NCBI GenBank assembly: GCA_963839815.1
Contig: CAWIWF010000008.1
Coordinates: 1-64,000, forward strand
DNA length: 64,000 nucleotides
Source of the DNA: JACVRM01 sp963839815
Lineage (GTDB): Bacteria; Actinomycetota; Thermoleophilia; Gaiellales; Gaiellaceae
Direction of reading: 5' to 3'
Positions 28,096 to 35,013 of the stretch are shown here, piece after piece (positions within the stretch are counted from its first letter, which is position 1; each line of letters starts with the position of its first letter). The notes beneath the pieces are model-generated. The model was not told the DNA's origin. It did no database searches and saw only the letters and a list, made by a program, of their open reading frames with translations. Made by a program: the position numbers and the translations under genes.

Positions 28096-28245
28096 GGCTG
28101 GCTGCCTGCCAAGCAGGAGCGGACCCGTTCCTCACCTCCCGGGCGAGGGCCTTCGGAGGTTCAACCGACAGGTTGGAGGGTCGTGCCGCTGCATGCAGCG
28201 GCTTTCGTCGTTAGAGAAGGAGGAGTCTGAGCTGGTGAAGGGCAT

Positions 28246-28932
28246 TTGAGACCGCGCAGAGGGCCACGCTTCGAGCCCGTCAGGCCGCAGCCGCAGGTGC
28301 GGGTCAACGAGGCGATCCGGGTACCCAACGTCCGCCTGGTCGACGAGGACGGGTCGCAGATCGGCATCAAGCCGACCGCCGAGGCGCAGCAGTACGCCTA
28401 CGGGAAGGGGCTCGACCTGGTCGAGGTGGCGGCGCAGGGCGATCCGCCGGTGGTGCGGGTCATGGACTACGGCAAGTACCGCTACGAGCAGGAGCAGAAG
28501 GCCAAGCTTGCGCGTAAGCACCAGATCTCCATCAACGTCAAGGAGATCAAGCTCAGGCCCAAGATCGGCGTTCACGACTACGAGACCAAAAAGGGCCACG
28601 TCGTCCGTTTCCTCAACCAGCGGGCCAAGGTGAAGGTCACGATCATGTTCCGGGGGCGCGAGCAGTACCACCCGGAGCGCGGCCGCGACCTGCTCATGCG
28701 CCTCGCCGAGGACGTGAAGGAGATCGGCATGATCGAGCAGCCGCCGCTCCAGGACGGCCGCAACATGACCATGCTGCTGGGTCCGACCAAGAGTGCAGGG
28801 GTGACGAGAGATGCCAAAGCAGAAGACGCACAGCGGAGCGAAGAAGACGTTCAAGGTGACGGGGCGGGGGAAGCTGCTCCGGCGCCCGACGATGCGAGCA
28901 CACAAGCTCGAGAAGAAGTCCGCAAAGCGTAA
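28246..28932 (+). CDS. infC: Translation initiation factor IF-3, with a tail overlapping rpmI
   Basis: A 228-residue IF-3: an 18-residue basic extension, the N-domain (RVNEAIRVPNVRLVDEDGSQ..), linker, and C-domain (INVKEIKLRPKIGVHDYETK ... MFRGREQYHPERGRDLL). It binds the 30S subunit and checks start codons. The start used is TTG at 28246; a GTG at 28297 is an alternative without a ribosome-binding site. A four-codon frame GTG AAG GGC ATT TGA (28235-28249) sits 9 nt behind AGAAGGAGGAG and overlaps the TTG as TTGA, suggesting coupled initiation. The frame runs 122 nt into rpmI, adding an acidic tail of about 45 residues beyond the normal IF-3 end. Confidence 0.9.
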   Translation: MRPRRGPRFEPVRPQPQVRVNEAIRVPNVRLVDEDGSQIGIKPTAEAQQYAYGKGLDLVEVAAQGDPPVVRVMDYGKYRYEQEQKAKLARKHQISINVKEIKLRPKIGVHDYETKKGHVVRFLNQRAKVKVTIMFRGREQYHPERGRDLLMRLAEDVKEIGMIEQPPLQDGRNMTMLLGPTKSAGVTRDAKAEDAQRSEEDVQGDGAGEAAPAPDDASTQAREEVRKA

Positions 28933-29023
28933 GCGCGGGTTCCGCAAGGTCGTGGAGGTCGCCGGCGCGGACGTGCGCGAGGTCAGCCGCCTGCTGGGCG
29001 GCAAGGGCCGGAAGGAGTCGTAG
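28811..29023 (+). CDS. rpmI: 50S ribosomal protein L35
   Basis: A 70-residue L35: PKQKTHSGAKKTFKVTGRGK and the basic C-terminal region ending in the LLGGKGRK tail. Complete, ATG at 28811 with GAGAG just upstream. The first 122 nt lie inside the infC frame in a different phase. Next gene rplT starts immediately after the stop (TAGATG). Confidence 0.97.
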   Translation: MPKQKTHSGAKKTFKVTGRGKLLRRPTMRAHKLEKKSAKRKRGFRKVVEVAGADVREVSRLLGGKGRKES

Positions 29024-29398
29024 ATGCCGAGGGTGAAGCGATCCGTTCACGCGCGCAAGAAGCGCCGGAAGGTGCTCGGGCAGGCGAAGGGCTACTTCGG
29101 CCGCCGCAACTCGAGCTACAAGCTCGCGAAGGAGCAGGTCGAGCGCTCGCTCGTCTACGCGTACCGCGATCGCAAGGCCAAGAAGCGGGTCTTCCGCCGG
29201 CTCTGGATCCTGCGGATCAATGCGGCGGCGCGGCAGAACGGGCTCTCGTACAACCAGTTCGTCGCCGGGTGCAAGCGAGCGGGCATCGAGCTCGACCGCA
29301 AGGTGCTCGCTGATCTCGCCGTCAGCGACCCGGCGGCGTTCGCCGGCATCGTCGAGCAGGCGAAGGCGGCCCTGGACAGCGCGGAACGCGCCGCCTGA
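29024..29398 (+). CDS. rplT: 50S ribosomal protein L20
   Basis: A 124-residue L20 (PRVKRSVHARKKRRKVLGQA ... RRLWILRINAAARQNGLSYNQF), of normal length. Last gene of the infC-rpmI-rplT unit. In many bacteria L20 represses this operon by binding its leader; I see no recognisable L20 leader in the repeat-filled gap upstream of infC. A strong hairpin follows the stop. Confidence 0.97.
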   Translation: MPRVKRSVHARKKRRKVLGQAKGYFGRRNSSYKLAKEQVERSLVYAYRDRKAKKRVFRRLWILRINAAARQNGLSYNQFVAGCKRAGIELDRKVLADLAVSDPAAFAGIVEQAKAALDSAERAA

Positions 29399-29408
29399 GG
29401 CTGTGACC

Positions 29409-29497
29409 GCTCTCGCCCGGGCCGAGAGCGACGCGACGCTCTCGGCCCCGGCGCATCGCCCTCTCGAAGGGGGAGCGTCTGGGTCACCCTTCGAGAG
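29409..29497 (+). terminator. Hairpins after rplT / leader of the methyltransferase gene
   Basis: Two strong hairpins: GGGCCGAGAGCG/CGCTCTCGGCCC (29419-29448, 12 bp, 6-nt loop) and CTCTCGAAGGG/CCCTTCGAGAG (29461-29497, 11 bp, 15-nt loop). An upstream GCTCTCG (29409-29415) can pair with CGAGAGC (29423-29429) and so compete with the first hairpin. No U-tract follows, so termination is inferred from stem strength only. Confidence 0.55.
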
Positions 29498-29554
29498 ACC
29501 CCCTTGGCTCGGGCGACGGGCTGTCGTCGCGATCGTGCAGGCTTCGGCGGGCGC

Positions 29555-30277
29555 GTGATCACGTCGGCGGCCAACCCGCGACTGAAGCTGGTTCGCCGCC
29601 TGCGCTCACGGCGCGCCCGCGAGCGGCTCGGCCTCTTCGTGTGTGAGGGCGAGGACCTGGTCGAGGCGGCGCTGGACGCGGGCATCGAGCCCGAGGCGGT
29701 GCTCGTCGACGCGGAGCGGCCGGCGCTGACCGGCCGGCTCCCTGAGGCCGAGCTGGTCACGCCTGCGCTGCTGGCCGAGGTCTCGACCCTCGGGCACCAC
29801 GCCCGCGTGCTGGCGGTGATCCGACGCGCCGATCTGCCGGCCGGGCCTGCCCGGGGCGGCGGCCTCGGCCTCTGGCGGGTGGGGGATCCGGGGAACCTCG
29901 GCACGCTGCTGCGCGCGGCCGACGCGTTCGGAGCGGGCTCTGTGGCCCTGTCGCCGGGCTGTGCCGACCCGACCGGCCCGAAGGCGCTGCGCGCATCCGC
30001 CGGCGCGGTCTTCCGAATGCCCCTCGTCGCCTTCGACGACGCGCCTCGTCCGTGGCTGGCACTCGCCGCGCGAGGCGGCGCGCCGCTCGGGGAGGTCGAG
30101 CTCGCCGCCGGAGCCACGCTCGTCCTCGGCGCCGAGCGCGACGGCCTGCCCGAGGAGGTCGTCCGGCGCTGCGACGCCGTCGTCACGATCGCGCAGCCCG
30201 CCGGCGAGTCGCTCAATGTCGCCATGGCCGGAACCGTGGCCCTTTACGAGTGGCGAAGGCAGAATCCGCAGGCATGA
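29555..30277 (+). CDS. TrmH/SpoU family RNA 2'-O-methyltransferase
   Basis: A 240-residue SPOUT enzyme (TsnR/RlmB type) that methylates a ribose 2'-OH in rRNA or tRNA with SAM. It has an N-terminal substrate-binding domain (ITSAANPRLKLVRRLRSRRARE), then the three SPOUT motifs: VGDPGNLGTLLRAADAFGA, LVLGAERDGLPEE and QPAGESLNVAMAGTVALYEW (trefoil knot). GTG at 29555 gives the family-typical N-terminus. Its place between rplT and pheS is common in bacteria. Confidence 0.93.
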   Translation: MITSAANPRLKLVRRLRSRRARERLGLFVCEGEDLVEAALDAGIEPEAVLVDAERPALTGRLPEAELVTPALLAEVSTLGHHARVLAVIRRADLPAGPARGGGLGLWRVGDPGNLGTLLRAADAFGAGSVALSPGCADPTGPKALRASAGAVFRMPLVAFDDAPRPWLALAARGGAPLGEVELAAGATLVLGAERDGLPEEVVRRCDAVVTIAQPAGESLNVAMAGTVALYEWRRQNPQA

Positions 30278-30581
30278 GCTCGCCCGAGTGGATCAGGAGT
30301 ACTTCCGTGCGTGGCGCGATCGCGACGCCTCGTTCGTCGAGCGCTGGTGCACCGAGGAGGCGCTCTAGCGTTCGCATCCCCTGGAGTCGCCCCACGTCGG
30401 CCATGAGGGCATTCGCGCGTACTGGCGGGACGTGACGTCGAGACAGGCTGAGGTCGCAGTCGGGTTCGGCATGCCGATCGCGTCCGGTGACCGCGCGGCC
30501 GTGGAGTGGTGGGCCGAGCTCCGCGAGACGTGGAACGTCGCCGAGGGCCGCCATGACGCTCCGCCGGGCTGGGGGGCGTAG
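30274..30581 (+). pseudogene. Broken SnoaL/NTF2-like gene
   Basis: The frame ARVDQEYFRAWRDRDASFVE ... WCTEEAL reads into an in-frame TAG (30366-30368). It then continues in the same frame as RSHPLESPHVGHEGIRAYWR ... GDRAAVEWWAELRE to a TAG at 30579-30581. The two halves match the start and middle of SnoaL-like proteins. The ATGA-coupled ATG at 30274 is in another frame, which implies a second lesion near 30288. The C-terminal end is also unlike the family. A decayed gene, or sequence errors. Confidence 0.7.
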
Positions 30582-30582
30582 C

Positions 30583-31002
30583 GTGGCGAGGGTCTCGCAC
30601 GTGTGGGTGTCGCCGGCCAAGAAGAGCGGGCGCATGGACGCGCGTGACGCGGTGACGGCGGTCGCCGGCCACGGGCTCGAGGGATGCGCGCACGCCCGGC
30701 CGGGAACCAAGCGGCAGGTGCTGCTCGCCTCGCTCGAGCATCTGCAGGCCGTCGGCGTCGAGCCGGGCCGGATCCGCGAGAACATCACGGTCGAGGGCGA
30801 CGACGTGCAACGCTGGCCGCTCGGTCAGCGGGTGCGAGCCGGCGAGGCGCTGCTCGAGATCAGCATGGTGTGCGACCCCTGCGAGCGGATGGACGAGATC
30901 CGCCCGGGCCTGCAGGCGGAGCTCGCCGGGCGCCGCGGCATGCTCGCCCGCGTGCTCGAGGACGGCCGGATCGCGCCGGGCGACACGGTCGAGCTGCTGT
31001 GA
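30583..31002 (+). CDS. MOSC-domain protein
   Basis: A 139-residue MOSC (Mo-cofactor sulfurase C-terminal) protein: KSGRMDARDAVTAVAGHGLEG, RQVLLASLEHLQAVGV, RENITVEG and the Cys-bearing ISMVCDPCERMDEI, then LAGRRGMLARVLEDG. Such proteins handle sulfur or reduce N-hydroxylated compounds. GTG at 30583 follows the broken gene's stop directly; an upstream ATG at 30553 is a weaker choice. Coupled to the VOC gene by a GTGA overlap. Confidence 0.87.
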   Translation: MARVSHVWVSPAKKSGRMDARDAVTAVAGHGLEGCAHARPGTKRQVLLASLEHLQAVGVEPGRIRENITVEGDDVQRWPLGQRVRAGEALLEISMVCDPCERMDEIRPGLQAELAGRRGMLARVLEDGRIAPGDTVELL

Positions 31003-31337
31003 GGCTCGGCGAGGTCATCGTCTACGTCCGCGACATGGACGCGGCGCTCGGCTTCTACCGGGACGTGCTCGGCCTCGAGCCCGCGTACGTCAGCGAGCAC
31101 TGGTCGACGTTCGCGACCGGCGAGTGCACCTTCTGCCTGCACCCGATCGACCGGCGGGAGCGCGGCGTCGGCGAGCCGGACCCGACGTTCATGACGGCTG
31201 ACCTCGACCGCGAGCACGCGCGGCTGGCAGCCGCTGGGGTCGACGTGACAGAGATCAGGGAGCCGGTGCCCGGCACCAGGGTCTTCGACGCCCGCGACCC
31301 CGACGGCAACCGCTTCTCCCTGGAACAGCGCCGCTAG
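30999..31337 (+). CDS. VOC-superfamily (glyoxalase-like) protein
   Basis: A 112-residue single VOC module: VIVYVRDMDAALGFYRDVLG at the N-terminus and VFDARDPDGNRFSLEQ at the C-terminus, the usual start and end of the fold. Possible metal ligands include H110-type residues in the two halves, but the enzyme class (glyoxalase, dioxygenase, resistance protein) is open. GTG at 30999 overlaps the MOSC stop. Confidence 0.85.
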   Translation: MRLGEVIVYVRDMDAALGFYRDVLGLEPAYVSEHWSTFATGECTFCLHPIDRRERGVGEPDPTFMTADLDREHARLAAAGVDVTEIREPVPGTRVFDARDPDGNRFSLEQRR

Positions 31338-31407
31338 CCGCTCCGCCTCGGACCGCGGGGAAGGCTCTCGTCCGCAGCGAAGCGACGGCGACTGGGCGAC
31401 CAGCTCG

Positions 31408-31520
31408 GCACGACCCGCGCCGACCGGCGGAGGCCGGCTCTGCCGGCAGCAGCCACAAGCGCGACCCGGCGCGTCTGACCAACGAGGGGGTCCGGGGGGA
31501 AACCGGGCTTCCCCCACGCG
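31408..31520 (-). repeat. Family B repeat, copy c (reverse)
   Basis: In the gap between convergent genes. Tail CGGAGGCCGGCTCTGCCGG, core GCGCGTCTGACCAACGAGGG, head hairpin GGGGGAAA-CCGGG-CTTCCCCC. Same order as the copies at 47.9 and 55.8 kb read on the other strand. Likely a bidirectional terminator here. Confidence 0.75.
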
Positions 31521-31558
31521 AGCGAGCCCGCGGGCGCCGGAGACGCCGCGGCGAGCGT

Positions 31559-33445
31559 CTACCAGGCGCCGCCCCCGCCGCCGCCGCCTCCGCCGCCGCC
31601 GCCACCCGAGAAGCCGCCGCCTCCGCCTCCCGACCCGCTCCCGGGTGGGGCGAGCGCTTCCCCGAAGCCGGCGCTCAGGTCGGAGATGCCGAGCGCCGAG
31701 GGGCCGGAGCCGAGGTCGCCGCCTGGGCTGATCCAGTAGATGGAGCTCTCGTCGTGCAGGGGCGGCGGCATGTGCAGCTGAGCGCCCTGGAGCACGCGCT
31801 CGGCGATGCCGAACGCGATCCCGTAGACGAGGTAGCGCTCCCAGAGCTCGAGCGAGGCAGGCGGCGCGACGTCGAGGCGCGGAAAGTCCGTGAGGTACCG
31901 GCGAAACGCCGCCCAGCGCTCGGCCTCCTCCTGGGCGGCGCGGCGGCGGCGGCGCCAGAGCGGCGCCCGCAACGCGCCGAGCAGGAGGACACCGGCGTTG
32001 ACGACGCCGCAGACGCCGAGCGCGATGAGCACGACGTCGTTCCAGCGCGGGGCGAGTGGCCGCCAGCGCTGGATGCCAACGACGAGCAGCAGTGCACCCA
32101 CGGCGCCCAGCAGCACCAGGCCCGCGACGAGCGGCCAGATCGCGTCGGCGTACCAGCGCTTGGCGCCGATCGCGCGCTCGACGCTCTCCTTGAAGTCGCT
32201 GAAGCGCTTCGCGTTCGACGTCCGCTCAGCCTCGATGCGCTCGCGGAAGCTCGACAGCCGCTCGGGTGAGCCGTCGAGCACGGCGTCGACCACCCTGTCC
32301 ACCGGCCGTTCCCAGGGCTCGAGCTGCCCGACCGAGGCGCGGCTGATCTCGAGGTCGGCGACCTCCTGGGTGCGCAGCCCGGCCCACGTCTTCCTCTCGG
32401 TCGTGACCGGCTTGGCGGCGTAGACGCCGCGGCGGATAAGGTCAAAGAGGGTGGCGGTGAACTCCGCTGCGCCGACGTGTTTCGACTGGCGCAGGAGCGG
32501 GGGGACGAGGGCAGGCGGCGTGTCGGACGGGGGCTCCTGTTCGTATTCGCGGTCGTAGCCGGTGGACTGCTCGCGCCCGTACCGCCAGTAGGTGAGGCCT
32601 GTGAGGGCGAGCGCGGGCCCGACCGCGAGTGCAAGCAGGACGAGGAGCCAGCGGCCGATGTCGTCGACGGCGTCGTCGATGCGCTCCTGATCCCGCTCGA
32701 TCTGCCTGGCGTCGGCGGCCTCCTCGGCGACGATGCGGTTGAGGGCGCGCCCGGGCTCGACCCTGGCGCCGGCGGTGGACGTCAGGAGCTCGCGGGGGAA
32801 GACAACGCGCAGCTCGACGAACTGGCCGGGCGAGACGTCGAGCGCGCGCAGCAGGGCGGCCCGCGGCGTGCGCGAGACGTCGCCTCGGACCCACTGCGGG
32901 TGACCCCAGACCCGGTAGCGGCTCCCGCTCGCCTGGCCGGGCAGCGTCAGCGTCGCCCCCAGCTGCGCGAGCCCGACCTCCCACTCGTCGCCCCAGACCT
33001 TCAGGTTGACGTCGACGACGTCGTCGTAGGCGACGGCGAGCCCGCGGAGCCGGTAGCCGATCGTGAACGTGCGCTGCTCGGACGCGGCGCGGTAGTGCCA
33101 GACGACGCGGAGCCCGCGGTCCGTATCGGCGGTCCCGAACGTGTCCGGGTCGCCCGAGCTGCCGAGCTCGGCCGACGCTCCCTGGCGGTAGCGGCGACCG
33201 GCCTCGGCGACGTAGACGTCGTCGATCGACTCCCCGTCGCGCAGCGGGATCTCGCGAAACGCGCCCGAGAACGAGCCGTCGAAGGTGAACGTGATCCGCT
33301 CGGCGACCCGGAGCGAGCCGTCCTGGGCGATCTCGACGTTGACCGCGGCTTGGGGCAGCGTGAACGACTTGGCGGCGGCCTGGGGAGCGGCGACGGCCGC
33401 GAGCGCCGCAAGCGAGGCGGCGGCCGCCGCGAGCCTGCGGGTCAG
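31559..33445 (-). CDS. DUF2207 membrane protein, CTG start
   Basis: A 628-residue protein with a signal peptide (LTRRLAAAAASLAALAAVAA), an extracellular beta domain (about 28-200: SFTLPQAAVNVEIAQDGSL, RDGESIDDVYV), a helix near 270-295, a soluble part, two close helices near 410-460, and a Gly-rich C-terminus (poly-Gly ending AW), typical of DUF2207. The frame has no ATG, GTG or TTG until residue ~380. The only start that gives the signal peptide is CTG at 33445, overlapping the LemA stop as CTGA. LemA and DUF2207 commonly pair in envelope operons. Confidence 0.85.
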   Translation of the reverse strand: MTRRLAAAAASLAALAAVAAPQAAAKSFTLPQAAVNVEIAQDGSLRVAERITFTFDGSFSGAFREIPLRDGESIDDVYVAEAGRRYRQGASAELGSSGDPDTFGTADTDRGLRVVWHYRAASEQRTFTIGYRLRGLAVAYDDVVDVNLKVWGDEWEVGLAQLGATLTLPGQASGSRYRVWGHPQWVRGDVSRTPRAALLRALDVSPGQFVELRVVFPRELLTSTAGARVEPGRALNRIVAEEAADARQIERDQERIDDAVDDIGRWLLVLLALAVGPALALTGLTYWRYGREQSTGYDREYEQEPPSDTPPALVPPLLRQSKHVGAAEFTATLFDLIRRGVYAAKPVTTERKTWAGLRTQEVADLEISRASVGQLEPWERPVDRVVDAVLDGSPERLSSFRERIEAERTSNAKRFSDFKESVERAIGAKRWYADAIWPLVAGLVLLGAVGALLLVVGIQRWRPLAPRWNDVVLIALGVCGVVNAGVLLLGALRAPLWRRRRRAAQEEAERWAAFRRYLTDFPRLDVAPPASLELWERYLVYGIAFGIAERVLQGAQLHMPPPLHDESSIYWISPGGDLGSGPSALGISDLSAGFGEALAPPGSGSGGGGGGFSGGGGGGGGGGGGGAW

Positions 33446-33996
33446 AACGAGACCCGCGGCGCCTCGCGCGCGGCCGGCTGCTCGAGCTCGAAGTACTGCC
33501 GGGGCCGGAAGCCGAACAGCTGGGCGACCATGTTCGTCGGCACGGACTCGATCGCGGTGTCGTACGTCAGCACCGTGTCGTTGTAGACCTGGCGTGAGAC
33601 GGCGATCTTCGACTCCGTCTCCTCGAGCTGCGCCTGGAGCTGCTGGAAGTTCTCGGTCGCGCGCAGCTCCGGGTACGCCTCGGCGACGGCGAAGAGGCGC
33701 CCGAGCGCGGCCGTGAGCATGTTCTCGGCTTCGGCCTGCTGCTCGACGGTGCGCGCCTCCTGGGCCGCGGTGCGGGCGTGCGTCACCTCCTCGAACGTCG
33801 CTCGCTCGTGCGAGGCGTACCCCTTGACGGTCTCGACCAGGTTCGGGATCAGGTCGTAGCGGCGTCGCAGCTGGACGTCCACCTGCGACCAGGCGTTCTC
33901 GGCGCGGTTGCGCAGCCGGACGAGCCGGTTGTAGAGCAGCACCACCGCGAGCGCGATGACGACGAGCGCCGCCACTGAGCCGAGCACCCAGACCAC
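33442..33996 (-). CDS. LemA family protein
   Basis: A 184-residue LemA: one N-terminal membrane helix (WVLGSVAALVVIALAVVLLYN), then the long helical region with RAENAWSQVDVQLRRRYDLIPNLVETVKGY and NMVAQLFGFRPRQYFE, both diagnostic. GTG at 33996, with TAAGCT (34008-34003) 6 nt upstream. First gene of a two-gene unit with DUF2207. Confidence 0.95.
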   Translation of the reverse strand: MVWVLGSVAALVVIALAVVLLYNRLVRLRNRAENAWSQVDVQLRRRYDLIPNLVETVKGYASHERATFEEVTHARTAAQEARTVEQQAEAENMLTAALGRLFAVAEAYPELRATENFQQLQAQLEETESKIAVSRQVYNDTVLTYDTAIESVPTNMVAQLFGFRPRQYFELEQPAAREAPRVSF

Positions 33997-34002
33997 GGCG
34001 CG

Positions 34003-34008
34003 AGCTTA
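34003..34008 (-). promoter_or_regulatory. -10-like box (TAAGCT), leaderless type
   Basis: TAAGCT on the minus strand ends 6 nt before the GTG start of the LemA gene. Confidence 0.45.
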
Positions 34009-34074
34009 CGCCCTGCCGAGGCCGGACATGTCGGTTCGCCGTCCACGCCTGGTGCCAGGCGCCGCTGAGGCGCG

Positions 34075-34782
34075 TCAGGCGGGGCGCCGCCCGACCCAGA
34101 TGGAGTCCTCACCGCCCGCATAGGGCCGCCGGTCGAACCAGCCGTAGTGGGCGACGATCTCGAACCCTGCGTCCTCCAGCAGAGCACGCCACTCGTCGGG
34201 CGTCACCCATGCAAGCGTCATCGCCGTCGCGCCGCCTGTGCCGCGGACGCGGAGGGTGAGCGTGCGGCGGGTCGCGTCCCAGTCGGCTCGCTCCCAGATC
34301 GCCGGCTCGCGCTCCAGCCAGAGGCCGTCGGTCTCGGCGATGTCGTCCGCATCCGGTGCGAACACGTCGAAGACGAGCCTGCCGCCCGGCTCGAGCAGCG
34401 CCAGCGCAGCGGCCAGCGCGTCGCGCCGCTCGTCCTCGGTCAGCAGGTGCAAGTAGGCGCGAAAGGGACAGATCACGAGCCGTGCCCGCTCGGAGACGAG
34501 TGGGCGGCGCAGGTCACCGGCCTGCAGCTCGAGCTGCTCGGAGACGCCGGCGGCCTCCGCCTCCTCCCGGCAGCGCGCGAGCATCGCCGGCGAGTCGTCC
34601 ACGCCGATCACGCGCACGCCGGCGCGGGCGAGCGGGATGGCGATGCGGCCCGTGCCGACGCCGAGCTCGACCACCGTCCCCCCGGCTGCGAGCCCCTCCT
34701 CGACGTAGAACGGGATGTCCTCGACGACGCTTCGGCTCCAGGCGTCGAAGAGGTGCGCGATCGGCTCGTAGGGGCTCGTCAC
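34075..34782 (-). CDS. Class I SAM-dependent methyltransferase
   Basis: A 235-residue methyltransferase with SAM motif I VVELGVGTGRIAIPLA (about 48-63), acidic post-I residues in VIGVDDSPAMLARC, motif III-like RLVICPFRAYLHL and a C-terminal beta part ending GRRPA. GTG at 34782; a weak CACAAT box precedes it by 6 nt. Substrate unknown. Confidence 0.87.
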   Translation of the reverse strand: MTSPYEPIAHLFDAWSRSVVEDIPFYVEEGLAAGGTVVELGVGTGRIAIPLARAGVRVIGVDDSPAMLARCREEAEAAGVSEQLELQAGDLRRPLVSERARLVICPFRAYLHLLTEDERRDALAAALALLEPGGRLVFDVFAPDADDIAETDGLWLEREPAIWERADWDATRRTLTLRVRGTGGATAMTLAWVTPDEWRALLEDAGFEIVAHYGWFDRRPYAGGEDSIWVGRRPA

Positions 34783-34812
34783 GCGCCGATTGTGTCGCTC
34801 CTGGAGCCCGGG

Positions 34813-34818
34813 TATGGT
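34813..34818 (+). promoter_or_regulatory. -10-like box (TATGGT) before the pheS leader peptide
   Basis: TATGGT lies 6 nt upstream of the ATG of the 22-codon leader frame, the same spacing as other leaderless-type starts in the window. Confidence 0.45.
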
Positions 34819-34824
34819 GAAGGC

Positions 34825-34926
34825 ATGGCGCAGACGCTCGCGACCTTGCTGTTTCCCCGGCCCCGGCTCGTGCCCGGGGACGGGGTCGCGTAGCGCACCG
34901 CCGTCAGACCGAGCGAGCCGGGGCCG
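34825..34926 (+). promoter_or_regulatory. pheST leader: leader peptide and two competing RNA helices
   Basis: A 22-codon frame (34825-34893, TAG stop) begins MAQTLATLLFPRP and has one Phe codon, TTT (34852-34854), rare in this GC-rich DNA. Immediately after it starts a segment that can form two exclusive structures. The first is a local hairpin (CCCCG-g-CCCCGG at 34855-34866 with CCGGGG-a-CGGGG at 34874-34885). The second is a perfect 13-bp helix of 34858-34870 with 34914-34926 (CGGCCCCGGCTCG / CGAGCCGGGGCCG). A ribosome waiting at TTT would cover the first arm. This is the layout of amino-acid attenuation for a phenylalanyl-tRNA synthetase operon. No U-tract is visible, so the final step is unclear. 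Confidence 0.55.
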
Positions 34927-35000
34927 CCCGTCCGTCCGCCAGGCTGCGCCGACCCAGGAGACCCGATGCACACCGACGACACCCGAGCCGCCCCGCCCAC

Positions 35001-35006
35001 TAGAGT
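35001..35006 (+). promoter_or_regulatory. -10-like box (TAGAGT) of pheS
   Basis: TAGAGT is 7 nt upstream of the GTG at 35014, identical to the boxes at 392 and 6685. It would give pheS a second, leaderless promoter downstream of the attenuator-like leader. Confidence 0.45.
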
Positions 35007-35013
35007 CGCCGCC

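Larger units (their letters stand above)
27687..28245. other. Long gap between thrS and infC filled by repeats
   Basis: This 559-bp stretch has no gene. It contains two reverse-oriented family B elements, and next to infC a Shine-Dalgarno-like AGAAGGAGGAG (28215-28225) with a four-codon frame. Some of the DNA is open on the minus strand with Pro/Arg-rich translations, but those follow the repeats and are not credible proteins. Confidence 0.6.

Noticed and set aside
27687..28245. Protein-coding gene between thrS and infC
   Set aside because: The open frames follow two repeat copies and encode Pro/Arg-rich text that repeats with them; no domain or start signal supports them.
28246..28296. infC start at GTG 28297
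   Set aside because: It would give a minimal IF-3, but no ribosome-binding site precedes it, whereas the TTG is linked to a strong AAGGAGGAG through the coupled mini-frame. Kept only as an alternative.
31559..32302. Short DUF2207-like gene starting at the ATG at 32302
   Set aside because: The same frame continues upstream without a stop to a CTG at 33445 and supplies the signal peptide and extracellular domain, so the short version is only the 3' part.
34825..34893. Real small protein gene upstream of pheS
   Set aside because: Position, size and overlap with the two competing helices fit a leader peptide better than a functional protein, so it is listed within the regulatory feature.
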